Shown here piece after piece: positions 43,190 through 51,571 of a DNA stretch of 64,000 nucleotides (position 1 is the stretch's first letter; every line of letters starts with the position of its first letter). A model generated the notes under the pieces. That model was given only the letters and a program-made list of their open reading frames with translations, searched no databases and had not been told where the DNA came from. The stretch covers positions 535,945-599,944 of the forward strand of contig NZ_FNUR01000001.1 in NCBI RefSeq assembly GCF_900108105.1, written 5' to 3'. Both the position numbers and the translations under genes were made by a program. This stretch comes from Butyrivibrio sp. Su6. Lineage in GTDB: Bacteria > Bacillota > Clostridia > Lachnospirales > Lachnospiraceae.

Positions 43190-44992
43190 TTATCTGTTTT
43201 TAGAATAGGCTTTAACAAAGAAATCCTTATCGCCTTGCTTTTCCATCATTTTCCCATCATCAGATATGTAATATGATGCTCCACTTGCTTCATAGTGATT
43301 GTGAATGTTTCCTGTGAGATTATTCCATTCATCATAATTGGCTTCACTCACATAATCAGATGCTTTTTCAAAGACAAGTCTGCCGTTTGAATAAGGCCTT
43401 ATGAGCACAAAGAAATTATCTCCTGCCTCAAGATTAATGCTGTCATCAAGTTCAAAAGTATGATACCCACCACTGATCGCTGAGATTTTCTGAGTACATG
43501 AAGGCTCTTTTAATTTCGATATATCAATGCCTGCCTCATCAAATTCGGGATTTAAATATATTTCAACTTCGTACTGCTGATAGCTGTCAATCGCCATAAG
43601 CCCTATAGCTTCAAGTTTTTCTTCCCCTAGAGCCTTATACATCATTCCATATGGATTGTTTGAACCGGTAAGTGCATATACATAGTTATTATCATCATCA
43701 AGCGTATCTACCAGATTGGTTATAAAGCCTGCTGCCTGGTAATTATTATCATACCAGTCTTCAGATTCAGGTAAAGAGACTCTGTAAGCAGCCACACTAC
43801 TTGAACAAGTAGTCTCATCGTAATATGAAAGATAGAAAAAACCACCTTCGCCGCTATTACTGCCCCAACTGTTCTTACATATCCAGGCTCCGTCACCAGT
43901 TGGTTTCCCGCCAAACTCAGATGAAGGATAATCATCATCCCACCCCACAATTAGGATCTCATGATTTGCTGTCGGAACCTTTTCTCCATCAAAGTATGAA
44001 TAAAGATTTTTATTATGATTCTTCCAAAAAATAGTATCCGCATTTACTCCGGCTGTAACAGCCCCATGCTCATAGATCATCTGCTTTACATATTCTCTGT
44101 TTTGAACAGATGCGCAGATCTGGCTTACATCCTGGACATGATAGCTGCTCTCATAGCTATCTGATGGTTTTTCTCCATTTTCTTTAAAAAGAAAATCCTG
44201 TCCGTACATACTGTTAAATTTATCATTTCCTTTTTCAGGAACCGGGCCTTTCCACGCAGTCAGTAGACTTATGCAATAGTCTGTAACGCCACCTACAGCA
44301 ACATAACCGGAATCATAATCAAATATCCAAGCCCCCTCTTCATTGTCAGCGTTTACAAGTTCTCTGTAATCGTTCTCTATATATCCTGTGTTTTCTTCAT
44401 CTGCCTTATGAACATTGTAATAAGCCAGGTGTTTTTCAGACAGATCTATGTCGGTATAGTTTATGCTTTCATTATGCTTTAATATATCGCTCTCAATTGC
44501 TCCAAGCGCCGCGTAGGTCCAACAAAGATAAGAATACCCCTGATCTTCCGGTGCGGTAACAAAACGATTTCCATCTGCATCTCTTGAATCATATTTTGCC
44601 GGAAGATCATTTTCTGAAAATGTTGAAATATCTGCCGGAATCACATCTGCAAAGTCTTCATTGCTGTAAAACTTACCTGGATCACCATCAGCAATCGTCA
44701 CTGCCTCAGGGATCACAATTTCCCGTACGTTTTGTACATCCAATGATGTAGGACTGTTTATGCTTTCTCCTACAACAGCTTCATGACTTGCAGGTTCGGA
44801 TTTTTCTTTTGTTGCGCCCTCATCATAAATTGTTATACTTCCATCGACAACGCTCAGATCTTCATCCACATTCGGCACATATTCGTCCCTTCTGGATGAA
44901 TTGAACTCTTTATGAATACTATGGTTTATAAACATAAGGGCAACAACTAAAACTATAACGGCTGCCGATATGATCAATACTTTCTTTTTCAA
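43190..44992 (-). CDS. Papain-family (C1) cysteine peptidase, membrane-anchored or secreted
   Basis: A 600-residue protein that begins with a TTG behind GGGGATAAAAA. Residues 5-23 are a hydrophobic anchor or signal. An acidic spacer runs to ~130. The C1A domain follows: LPAKYDSRDADG, then active Cys in EDQGYSYLCWTYAALGAIE, His in TANHEILIVGWDDD and Asn in ICKNSWGSNSGEGGFFYLSY. The final ~190 residues resemble the lectin-like domain that follows clostridial C1 peptidases. It probably acts at the cell surface on proteins. A second papain-fold protein is encoded 13 bases upstream in the same direction. Confidence 0.88.
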   Translation of the reverse strand: MKKKVLIISAAVIVLVVALMFINHSIHKEFNSSRRDEYVPNVDEDLSVVDGSITIYDEGATKEKSEPASHEAVVGESINSPTSLDVQNVREIVIPEAVTIADGDPGKFYSNEDFADVIPADISTFSENDLPAKYDSRDADGNRFVTAPEDQGYSYLCWTYAALGAIESDILKHNESINYTDIDLSEKHLAYYNVHKADEENTGYIENDYRELVNADNEEGAWIFDYDSGYVAVGGVTDYCISLLTAWKGPVPEKGNDKFNSMYGQDFLFKENGEKPSDSYESSYHVQDVSQICASVQNREYVKQMIYEHGAVTAGVNADTIFWKNHNKNLYSYFDGEKVPTANHEILIVGWDDDYPSSEFGGKPTGDGAWICKNSWGSNSGEGGFFYLSYYDETTCSSSVAAYRVSLPESEDWYDNNYQAAGFITNLVDTLDDDNNYVYALTGSNNPYGMMYKALGEEKLEAIGLMAIDSYQQYEVEIYLNPEFDEAGIDISKLKEPSCTQKISAISGGYHTFELDDSINLEAGDNFFVLIRPYSNGRLVFEKASDYVSEANYDEWNNLTGNIHNHYEASGASYYISDDGKMMEKQGDKDFFVKAYSKNR

Positions 44993-45005
44993 TTTTTATC
45001 CCCTA

Positions 45006-45638
45006 TCATATAACCTTTATCGTATTAAATGATCCAAACACAGACTGTGAAAAATCTCTTGAAAAGGCCTCATAATCTATGTAGTGGTATCCGCTTTTCC
45101 AACCATCAATAACCCTAAGCATGGGATATTCCTTCCCCTTAACACGCCAAATACTGTATCCCACAACAACTATAGTATGGTCCTTGTAAAAGCCTCTGGC
45201 TATATTCATAATAACAGGTCTGCCGTTCGATATTTCCTCTTTTACCTGCTTTTCAAAGCTAAAAACATACACACCCTTGCATTTTGCCTTGACACCGTAG
45301 GTTGCAAAAGCTTCTTTTGCTATTCCTGAAATAAAAAATGGTATGGTACCTCTTTTATCAGTATAACCATAACTTTCAGCAATTTCCTCAACAATTTTAT
45401 AGGTTTGTGAAATATCATCGGAAATTCCCGGAACAAGGCCTTTTTTTCCATAGTAATCAAGGACTCTGGTAACTGCAACCACGGAACAGTTTCTGGTAAC
45501 TCTGCCACTTATCTGCGCCATTGACCTGCTATTCATCACAATAGCTCTTCCACGCTTTACAAAAACGCCTTTTTCTCCATATTTTTCAAAAAGATATTTA
45601 GAAATATTAGTAATTCCGCCATATGGTATCTTCTTCAT
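45006..45638 (-). CDS. Papain-like (C39/C70-type fold) putative cysteine peptidase
   Basis: A 210-residue protein without a signal peptide. A Cys in RVTRNCSVVAVTRVLDYYGK, a His in YKDHTIVVVGYS and an Asp in LRVIDGWKSGYHYIDY are spaced like the triad of C39-like peptidases, with the preceding VIMNIARG strand. There is no clear family name. It is the first gene of a pair with the C1 peptidase. Acting as a protease or as an inactive relative are both possible. Confidence 0.65.
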   Translation of the reverse strand: MKKIPYGGITNISKYLFEKYGEKGVFVKRGRAIVMNSRSMAQISGRVTRNCSVVAVTRVLDYYGKKGLVPGISDDISQTYKIVEEIAESYGYTDKRGTIPFFISGIAKEAFATYGVKAKCKGVYVFSFEKQVKEEISNGRPVIMNIARGFYKDHTIVVVGYSIWRVKGKEYPMLRVIDGWKSGYHYIDYEAFSRDFSQSVFGSFNTIKVI

Positions 45639-45885
45639 ACACTCACCCTCGATAATTACAATATAGCCTATTTTTATACCAAAACCAAGTGTTCTAATTA
45701 TCAGATAATACTGTACTATTTATTGATTTTCCTTAGAAAATATCACAATCTTTGGGTTGAAATTTTAGTCAAAATCCTAAATCATACCATCAAATTGTGA
45801 TTTTTTTGCGAACTTTATGATTTTTGTTTTTTTTGTATGTATAATTTAGAAAAATGCATATGCAAAGGAGTGGACACGTGTTTTT
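45639..45885. other. Divergent intergenic region
   Basis: AT-rich spacer between the papain-like gene and the EAL gene. TATAAT at about 45839 precedes the EAL gene; the upstream T-rich tract gives no clear -35. No gene is seen. Confidence 0.45.
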
Positions 45886-47181
45886 ATGATAGGAAGAGTA
45901 AAAAGACCCACCGCCCTAGATCCTTTGACAGGGCTCTATTCAAAAGAGCAATTTTTTTCAAGAGCTACGGAGTACGACAAATCACATCCTGATCAGGGAG
46001 TAGATGCTATTGTACTAAATTATAATAAATTTCACTTGATCAATGAATTATATGGTCGAGGATACGGGGACAAGGTTTTATGCGCAATAGGGGATTGCGT
46101 AAACAAGACAGCAAAAGAACACAACGGTATTGCCTGTAGATATGACGCAGACATTTTTTATATGTACATCAATCATCAGGATAACTATGATTTCCTTATT
46201 TCTCAGGTGTCATCTGAACTTGCTTCTATTATGAATACTCCTGACACAAGAATAAGGATTGGTATCTATCCTGATACCTCAATGGCAGCTTCACTGCAGC
46301 AGCGCTTTGACAGAGCTATTCAGGCCTGTAACTGCGTTACCAAGAACGGCCACAGCTCTACTTATGAGATATATGATGAAAAAATGCATAAAAGAGAGCT
46401 CTACGAAGCTATGCTCCTTGACAGTATAGGTGATGCTCTAAACGAAAACCAGTTTAAGCTCGTATTCCAGCCTAAATACGACATTCACGGAGAAAAGCCC
46501 AAACTGTCCAGCGCAGAAGTTCTTATCAGATGGCAGCATCCTGACTTTGGAGATGTAAGACCAGACTTTTTCATTCCTCTTTTTGAAGAAAACGGGCTTA
46601 TAAGACAGCTGGACCGCTACGTTTGGAAAGAAGCTGCTAAACAGATCCGTATCTGGAGAGATGAATTTGGCTATACTATTCCTGTATCTGTTAATGTATC
46701 TAGAGTTGATATATTCGATCTGGACTTTTTATCATATCTTAAACAGATTGTTAAGGAAAATGGAATTGAGACCAAAGACCTTCATCTTGAGATCACAGAA
46801 ACAGCCTACACAGACAATGTTGATCAGATCGTGGCTGTTGTAAAAGAGCTTCAGAAGGAAGGCTTCATGGTCGAGATGGATGATTTTGGAAAAGGATATT
46901 CATCCTTTAACATGCTCACCACTCTCCCACTTGATGCGTTAAAGCTCGACATTGGCTTTATAAAGGGCATCGCCGAGAACAATAAGGAAATGAACCTTCT
47001 TGACTGTATTTTAAAAATTGCCAAGCTCCTAAACCTCACAGTAATAGCAGAAGGCGTAGAGAGCTCCAAACAATATCTGCTTCTTAAAAATGCAGGTTGT
47101 GATGAGATACAGGGCTACTATTTTTCAAAACCTTTGGATTCGGGCGCTTTCGAATCTCTTCTTCAGCAAAAAGCATTATAA
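45886..47181 (+). CDS. GGDEF-EAL protein with degenerate GGDEF (putative c-di-GMP phosphodiesterase)
   Basis: A 431-residue cytoplasmic protein. Residues ~10-165 are a GGDEF domain with the active motif replaced by RYDADIF, so no cyclase activity is expected. The EAL domain (~175-430) keeps the metal and catalytic residues: Glu in SAEVLIRWQHP (EVL for EAL), Asn in SVNVSRVD, Glu in LEITETAY, Asp pair in EMDDFGKGYSSFN, Lys in LKLDIGFIKG, Glu in AEGVES and Gln in EIQGYYFSKPL. There is no sensor or membrane segment. AAAGGAG lies upstream with rather long spacing. Confidence 0.9.
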   Translation: MIGRVKRPTALDPLTGLYSKEQFFSRATEYDKSHPDQGVDAIVLNYNKFHLINELYGRGYGDKVLCAIGDCVNKTAKEHNGIACRYDADIFYMYINHQDNYDFLISQVSSELASIMNTPDTRIRIGIYPDTSMAASLQQRFDRAIQACNCVTKNGHSSTYEIYDEKMHKRELYEAMLLDSIGDALNENQFKLVFQPKYDIHGEKPKLSSAEVLIRWQHPDFGDVRPDFFIPLFEENGLIRQLDRYVWKEAAKQIRIWRDEFGYTIPVSVNVSRVDIFDLDFLSYLKQIVKENGIETKDLHLEITETAYTDNVDQIVAVVKELQKEGFMVEMDDFGKGYSSFNMLTTLPLDALKLDIGFIKGIAENNKEMNLLDCILKIAKLLNLTVIAEGVESSKQYLLLKNAGCDEIQGYYFSKPLDSGAFESLLQQKAL

Positions 47182-47184
47182 TAT

Positions 47185-47216
47185 AAAAGCCGTCAAAGTT
47201 TTCTTTGGCGGCTTTT
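47185..47216. terminator. Bidirectional terminator between EAL and CDF genes
   Basis: Arms AAAGCCGTCAAAG and CTTTGGCGGCTTTTT (one T-G mispair) with a short T loop. Confidence 0.85.
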
Positions 47217-47221
47217 TCATA

Positions 47222-48328
47222 TCAATCCGAATAATCATAATCAAGTGCTATCTGAACATCATAGCCTTCATAAAGTTTTTCAACTCTCTCCTTCACCTTA
47301 TCTATAACACCTTTCTTATCCTTTTCTTTAAAGGAAATAACAAGGTCAAAAGTGATTTTCTTTTCCTCTTCATCAATATACAGTCCATGCATCTGAAGAG
47401 CATTTGGATAGTCCTTTATTATCTCATTGACTTTAGCTCGCAATTCAGTTGCTTTTTGGTTACTGGTGTTCATAGAATATATGGATATTCCCGAAATAAC
47501 TATTCCGGTATCACTTAAAACTTTATTTGCAATCTTTCTTTCGAGCTTATCAATCTGTGGAACCGTTATATCATCAGGAATCTCGATATGGGCTGATCCA
47601 ACAAGCTTCTGATTACCATAATCATGGATAAGAAGATCGTATACTCCATTAACTTCGGGAAATGAATTGATGGAGTTTTTGACTGATCTTGATATCTCTG
47701 TAGAGATTCTTGCTCCAAGTATTTCTCCAATTGTCTCTTTTAATGTCTCAAAGCCTGTCTTTATGATCATTACGGCAATGATTATTCCTACAAAAGCTTC
47801 TATACTAAGGCCAGTGGTGATAAAGATGATCGCAGCAAGAAGTGTTGACGCAGAAATGATAGAATCGTTTAGCGCATCCTTCCCTGATGCAACAAGAGAA
47901 TCTGATGAAAGTTTTTCTCCTGATTTCTTCGTATATAGTCCCAAAAGAATTTTTACAATAATAGCAGCTGTCACAATAACCAGGGCTGCAGCGCTGTAAT
48001 CAGGAGTTGCAGGATTTATGATCTTTTGAACCGACTCAATAAGTGAAGTAATTCCGGCGTACAAAATAATAACACCAATAACCATGGTTGTAAGATACTC
48101 TATCCTGCCATAGCCGTATGGATGCTCTTTATCCGGTTCTTTTGCTGAGAGCCTTGCACCTACTATCGTAATAAAGGAGGACATTGCATCACTTAAGTTA
48201 TTTACTGCATCCATTGTTATAGCAACAGAGTTGGAAACAATTCCTATAAATGCCTTAAATGCTGCCAAAAACACATTAGCAATGATTCCTACTACACTTG
48301 TCTGTACTATTTTTTTAGTTCTGTTCAT
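47222..48328 (-). CDS. Cation diffusion facilitator (CDF) metal exporter
   Basis: A 368-residue membrane protein with six hydrophobic segments. SVAITMDAVNNLSDAMSSFITIVG carries the Asn/Asp metal-site residues of TM2, followed by HPYGYGRIEYLTTMVIG, with a second pair in SLVASGKDALNDSIISAST (TM5). The C-terminal ~160 residues are the cytoplasmic dimer domain (VYDLLIHDYGNQKLVGSAHIEIPDD), longer than usual and apparently holding a second small alpha/beta unit at the end. A frame start at 48349 (TTG) is less likely than ATG 48328. Zinc, iron or manganese export is likely. Confidence 0.92.
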   Translation of the reverse strand: MNRTKKIVQTSVVGIIANVFLAAFKAFIGIVSNSVAITMDAVNNLSDAMSSFITIVGARLSAKEPDKEHPYGYGRIEYLTTMVIGVIILYAGITSLIESVQKIINPATPDYSAAALVIVTAAIIVKILLGLYTKKSGEKLSSDSLVASGKDALNDSIISASTLLAAIIFITTGLSIEAFVGIIIAVMIIKTGFETLKETIGEILGARISTEISRSVKNSINSFPEVNGVYDLLIHDYGNQKLVGSAHIEIPDDITVPQIDKLERKIANKVLSDTGIVISGISIYSMNTSNQKATELRAKVNEIIKDYPNALQMHGLYIDEEEKKITFDLVISFKEKDKKGVIDKVKERVEKLYEGYDVQIALDYDYSD

Positions 48329-48424
48329 AGGGCCTCCTTCAGACAACAATTACATATTTTTCAAACTAATCATATTATAAGGCAAGAAATATCTCGATTC
48401 AAACAGGTTCCTTCCTAATACATC

Positions 48425-48453
48425 TTGCAAATCACTTTCATTTCTTTGATAAT
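48425..48453 (+). promoter_or_regulatory. Promoter of the methyltransferase gene, predicting a leaderless mRNA
   Basis: TTGCAA (48425-48430), 17-bp spacer, GATAAT (48448-48453). The expected start point is at or next to the ATG at 48460, and no ribosome site is visible between them. Confidence 0.55.
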
Positions 48454-48459
48454 ATCCTC

Positions 48460-50343
48460 ATGAGCGAAGAATATATGACAATCACGGAATTAAGTGAATA
48501 CCTTAGTATCTCCGAAGCTACAGTCAGGAACTGGATTAAGCTTGGGAAGGTTGTTGCCACAAAATGCGGTAAAAAAACTGTCATTTTAAAGGGTGAAGTC
48601 CAAAAATTGTCAGAGTCACTTAATTCATCCAAAATGCTCACATCCAGAAGGAATAAATCGCGACTTGGCTCAAACTATATTCCCAGGTCATATATTTCCA
48701 AAAAATCTCCAAACTATAAAACTATACTTTCCATGATCGAAGCATTTCAGGATGAGACCTTTGAAATTACCAAAGTCATCAGTTTCTGTGCTGATTTGTT
48801 AATGGCATCCAGTGGAATATCAAAAGAAATAAGGCAATGTCTGTTACCTTATGATTTACCTGATATCGAGGTAAATGAACTTTTTTCTTCATATAAACTT
48901 GTCTATGTGCCATTTGAAGATACCTTGGGACTTATATATATATCCCTTAGGCGTCTGCAGGATAAAAAAGCTACCGGTTCATACTACACTCCTTTTTATG
49001 CAGTGGATCTTATGATAAAAGACTTACCTGATACCATGCAAAGCATATGCGATCCTGCATGCGGAACCGGAAACTTTCTTTTGCGTCTTGCTGATCAATA
49101 TCCCCTTGAAATGGTCCATGGATATGATATCGATGAAATTGCCGTTAAGATTGCAAGGATCAATCTGGCTATTAAATATAGAATCAGCACCAAAGAACAA
49201 CTATATACTATCGAGCACAATATCCGATGCATAGACTTTTTGAGCAGTAGCGAAACTCTTCAGAAATTTGACTTCATAATCGGAAATCCGCCCTGGGGAA
49301 GCTCTTTTACCAAAGAACAAATATCTGAATTCAAAAAGGGCTTCGAAAGCATTGCAGGTAAAGGAAAGCCTGAATCCTTTGATCTTTTTGTAGAAAAAGC
49401 TGTAAGGAGCCTGACCCCCAATGGAAATATGCTCTTTCTTCTACCTGAGACCATTTTGGGCGCCGATTATCACGAATCCATAAGAAGCTTCATAGCAGAT
49501 AATTCTTTCGTATCAGGAATAAGTTATTTGGGCGATATTTTTGATAAAGTCCAGTGCCCCTGCATCATTTTACGACTTAATATCAAACAGACAGACAAGA
49601 TAACCGTTCAGCACTATAAAAAAGAGAAAAAAGAACTGATAACCTGCGAAAAGAAATATGTTGTGAATTCCAACAGAATAAATGAAAAGAGCTTCCATAT
49701 ACTTGCTGACAATGAAGAGTACAAGCTTATTGAGAAAATCCTCTCCGTTCCTCATTTCACATTAGAGGGACAGGCTGATTTTGCCCTGGGAATTGTCACA
49801 GGCTCCAATAAATCAGTTTTATCCCAAAATCCTTTAGATGGATGGGAAGGAATTGTAAAAGGATCCGACATTCATAAGTATTTCTACGATGAGCCCAAAA
49901 GCTATACAAAATTTGTCCCTCAGAATTTCCAGCAGGTAGCTCCTGAGCACATGTACCGGTCAAAAGAAAAACTTTTTTACAAATTTATTGCAAATGAGCC
50001 CGTATTTGCCTATGATAGCAAGGGTACCATTTCTCTTAACAGTGCTAATATACTGATTCCAAGAGTTCCAGGGTACTCTGCTCTTTACATTATGGCTGTG
50101 CTCAATTCAGACCTCATGTCATTTTATTACCGGCATACCTTTAAGAATATGAAGGTACTCCGCTCAGCAATTGAATCGCTGCCTATTGCAAAGTGCGATA
50201 ATGATACTATGAATACTATAAGCACTCTCGCACTTGACATTGCTGATGAGAAGAAAACATCATCAGAAAAAATAAGTAGGCTTAATGCCTTAATTGATAA
50301 CTTATATTCTTTAGATAAAAACAAGTTTACTTTTACAGTTTAA
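48460..50343 (+). CDS. N6-adenine DNA methyltransferase with N-terminal HTH (TaqI-like)
   Basis: A 627-residue protein. Residues 6-50 are a MerR/excisionase-type helix-turn-helix (ITELSEYLSISEATVRNWIKLGKV). After a helical linker (~65-165) comes KKATGSYYTP, then the SAM-binding motif SICDPACGTGNFLLRL and catalytic NPPW in FDFIIGNPPWGSSFT, as in N6-adenine gamma-class enzymes. The last ~220 residues resemble a TaqI-type target-recognition domain (ALGIVTGSNKSVL, YIMAVLNSDLMSFYYRHTFK). No nuclease motif and no restriction gene are adjacent, so it seems to be an orphan methylase. The fused HTH is unusual and may give extra DNA targeting or self-regulation. Confidence 0.85.
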   Translation: MSEEYMTITELSEYLSISEATVRNWIKLGKVVATKCGKKTVILKGEVQKLSESLNSSKMLTSRRNKSRLGSNYIPRSYISKKSPNYKTILSMIEAFQDETFEITKVISFCADLLMASSGISKEIRQCLLPYDLPDIEVNELFSSYKLVYVPFEDTLGLIYISLRRLQDKKATGSYYTPFYAVDLMIKDLPDTMQSICDPACGTGNFLLRLADQYPLEMVHGYDIDEIAVKIARINLAIKYRISTKEQLYTIEHNIRCIDFLSSSETLQKFDFIIGNPPWGSSFTKEQISEFKKGFESIAGKGKPESFDLFVEKAVRSLTPNGNMLFLLPETILGADYHESIRSFIADNSFVSGISYLGDIFDKVQCPCIILRLNIKQTDKITVQHYKKEKKELITCEKKYVVNSNRINEKSFHILADNEEYKLIEKILSVPHFTLEGQADFALGIVTGSNKSVLSQNPLDGWEGIVKGSDIHKYFYDEPKSYTKFVPQNFQQVAPEHMYRSKEKLFYKFIANEPVFAYDSKGTISLNSANILIPRVPGYSALYIMAVLNSDLMSFYYRHTFKNMKVLRSAIESLPIAKCDNDTMNTISTLALDIADEKKTSSEKISRLNALIDNLYSLDKNKFTFTV

Positions 50344-50354
50344 AGTGCTATAGT
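50326..50354 (+). promoter_or_regulatory. Predicted promoter of the DAHP synthase gene
   Basis: TTTACT, 17-bp spacer, TATAGT, overlapping the end of the methyltransferase gene. Confidence 0.5.
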
Positions 50355-50398
50355 ATGACTTACGTGATTAAAATAAAGCTACATTGGAGGAATAATAA

Positions 50399-51427
50399 AT
50401 GTCTTTTGAATATATACAAAAGCTTCCTACTCCTGATGAAATCAGGGAAGAATTTCCACTTACAAAAGAACTTGCAGAGTTAAAAAAGGAAAGAGATCAG
50501 CAGATTGCTGATGTTTTCACAGGAAAAAGCGATAAATTTCTTGTAATTGTTGGTCCTTGTTCAGCTGATAACGAAGACGCAGTCTGCGATTACGTTTCAA
50601 GACTTGGGAAGGTCAATGAAAAGGTAAAGGATAAACTCATTCTTATCCCAAGAATCTATACAAATAAGCCTCGTACTACCGGTGAAGGCTACAAAGGTAT
50701 AACATCTCAGCCTGACCCGGAAGGAAAGACAGATTTCCATGCCGGACTTATCGCCATGAGACATATGCAGATCAAGGCGATTGAAGAATCCGGTCTTACT
50801 GCTGCCGACGAGATGCTCTACCCTGAAAATTGGGGATATGTTGCTGATATTCTCTCCTACGTGGCTATAGGCGCCCGTTCCGTTGAGGATCAGGAACACC
50901 GCATGACAGCCAGTGGTTTTGATGTTCCTGCAGGTATGAAGAATCCTACTAGTGGCACATTCAGCGTAATGCTTAACTCAGTATATGCTGCACAGCAGTC
51001 ACATTCTTTCGTTTACAGAGGCTATGAAGTTACAACTAATGGTAATCCTCTTGCTCACTGCGTACTTCGCGGTTCAAGCAACAAGCATGGTCAGTCACTT
51101 CCAAACTACCATTATGAAGATTTAAGCCTTCTATTAAAGCTCTATGAGCAGCGCGAAATTGTAAATCCGGCTGCGATAATTGATGCTAATCATAACAACT
51201 CTAACAAGCAGTACAAGGAACAAATCAGAATTGTAAAAGAAGTCCTTCATTCAAGGAACCTTAACTCTGATATCAAGGGACTTGTTAAGGGTGTAATGAT
51301 TGAGAGCTACATAGAAGAAGGCAATCAAAAGATTGGAGACGGCATCTATGGAAAGTCGATCACAGATCCATGTCTTGGTTGGAATGATACAGAGCGCCTC
51401 CTCCTCGAGATTGCAGAACTTGCATAA
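50399..51427 (+). CDS. 3-deoxy-7-phosphoheptulonate synthase (class I)
   Basis: A 342-residue enzyme joining phosphoenolpyruvate and erythrose 4-phosphate, the first shikimate step. Family motifs: VIVGPCSADNEDAV, RIYTNKPRTTGEGYKG, AARSVEDQEHR-like GARSVEDQEHRMTASG, PVGMKNPT-like PAGMKNPTSG, IDANHNNSNKQ and GVMIESYIEEGNQ. It is of the AroF/G/H (class I alpha) type; which aromatic amino acid inhibits it cannot be read here. GGAGG precedes the ATG. Confidence 0.95.
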   Translation: MSFEYIQKLPTPDEIREEFPLTKELAELKKERDQQIADVFTGKSDKFLVIVGPCSADNEDAVCDYVSRLGKVNEKVKDKLILIPRIYTNKPRTTGEGYKGITSQPDPEGKTDFHAGLIAMRHMQIKAIEESGLTAADEMLYPENWGYVADILSYVAIGARSVEDQEHRMTASGFDVPAGMKNPTSGTFSVMLNSVYAAQQSHSFVYRGYEVTTNGNPLAHCVLRGSSNKHGQSLPNYHYEDLSLLLKLYEQREIVNPAAIIDANHNNSNKQYKEQIRIVKEVLHSRNLNSDIKGLVKGVMIESYIEEGNQKIGDGIYGKSITDPCLGWNDTERLLLEIAELA

Positions 51428-51464
51428 GCTACTCCTTTTTTGCGAATAAAACATAAAATATTAA

Positions 51465-51497
51465 AGCCTCTTCTATTCTGAATATATAGAAGAGGCT
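51465..51497. repeat. Hairpin downstream of the DAHP synthase gene
   Basis: Perfect 12-bp arms AGCCTCTTCTAT and ATAGAAGAGGCT. The T run on the plus side is poor (AATTTATT), so it may act as a stabiliser rather than a terminator. Confidence 0.6.
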
Positions 51498-51511
51498 AAT
51501 TTATTCATAAT

Positions 51512-51559
51512 AAAAGCATGACCTATATATATCTTTCATCTTCAAGGTCATGCTTTTTT
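51512..51559. terminator. Bidirectional terminator
   Basis: Arms AAAAGCATGACCT and AGGTCATGCTTTTTT with a 20-base loop, between the DAHP synthase gene and the convergent aminotransferase gene. Confidence 0.85.
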
Positions 51560-51571
51560 CTATTTATTTAA

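Noticed and set aside
47090..47518. 142-codon plus-strand frame overlapping the end of the EAL gene
   Set aside because: It is out of frame with the EAL gene, crosses the terminator and is antisense to the CDF gene.
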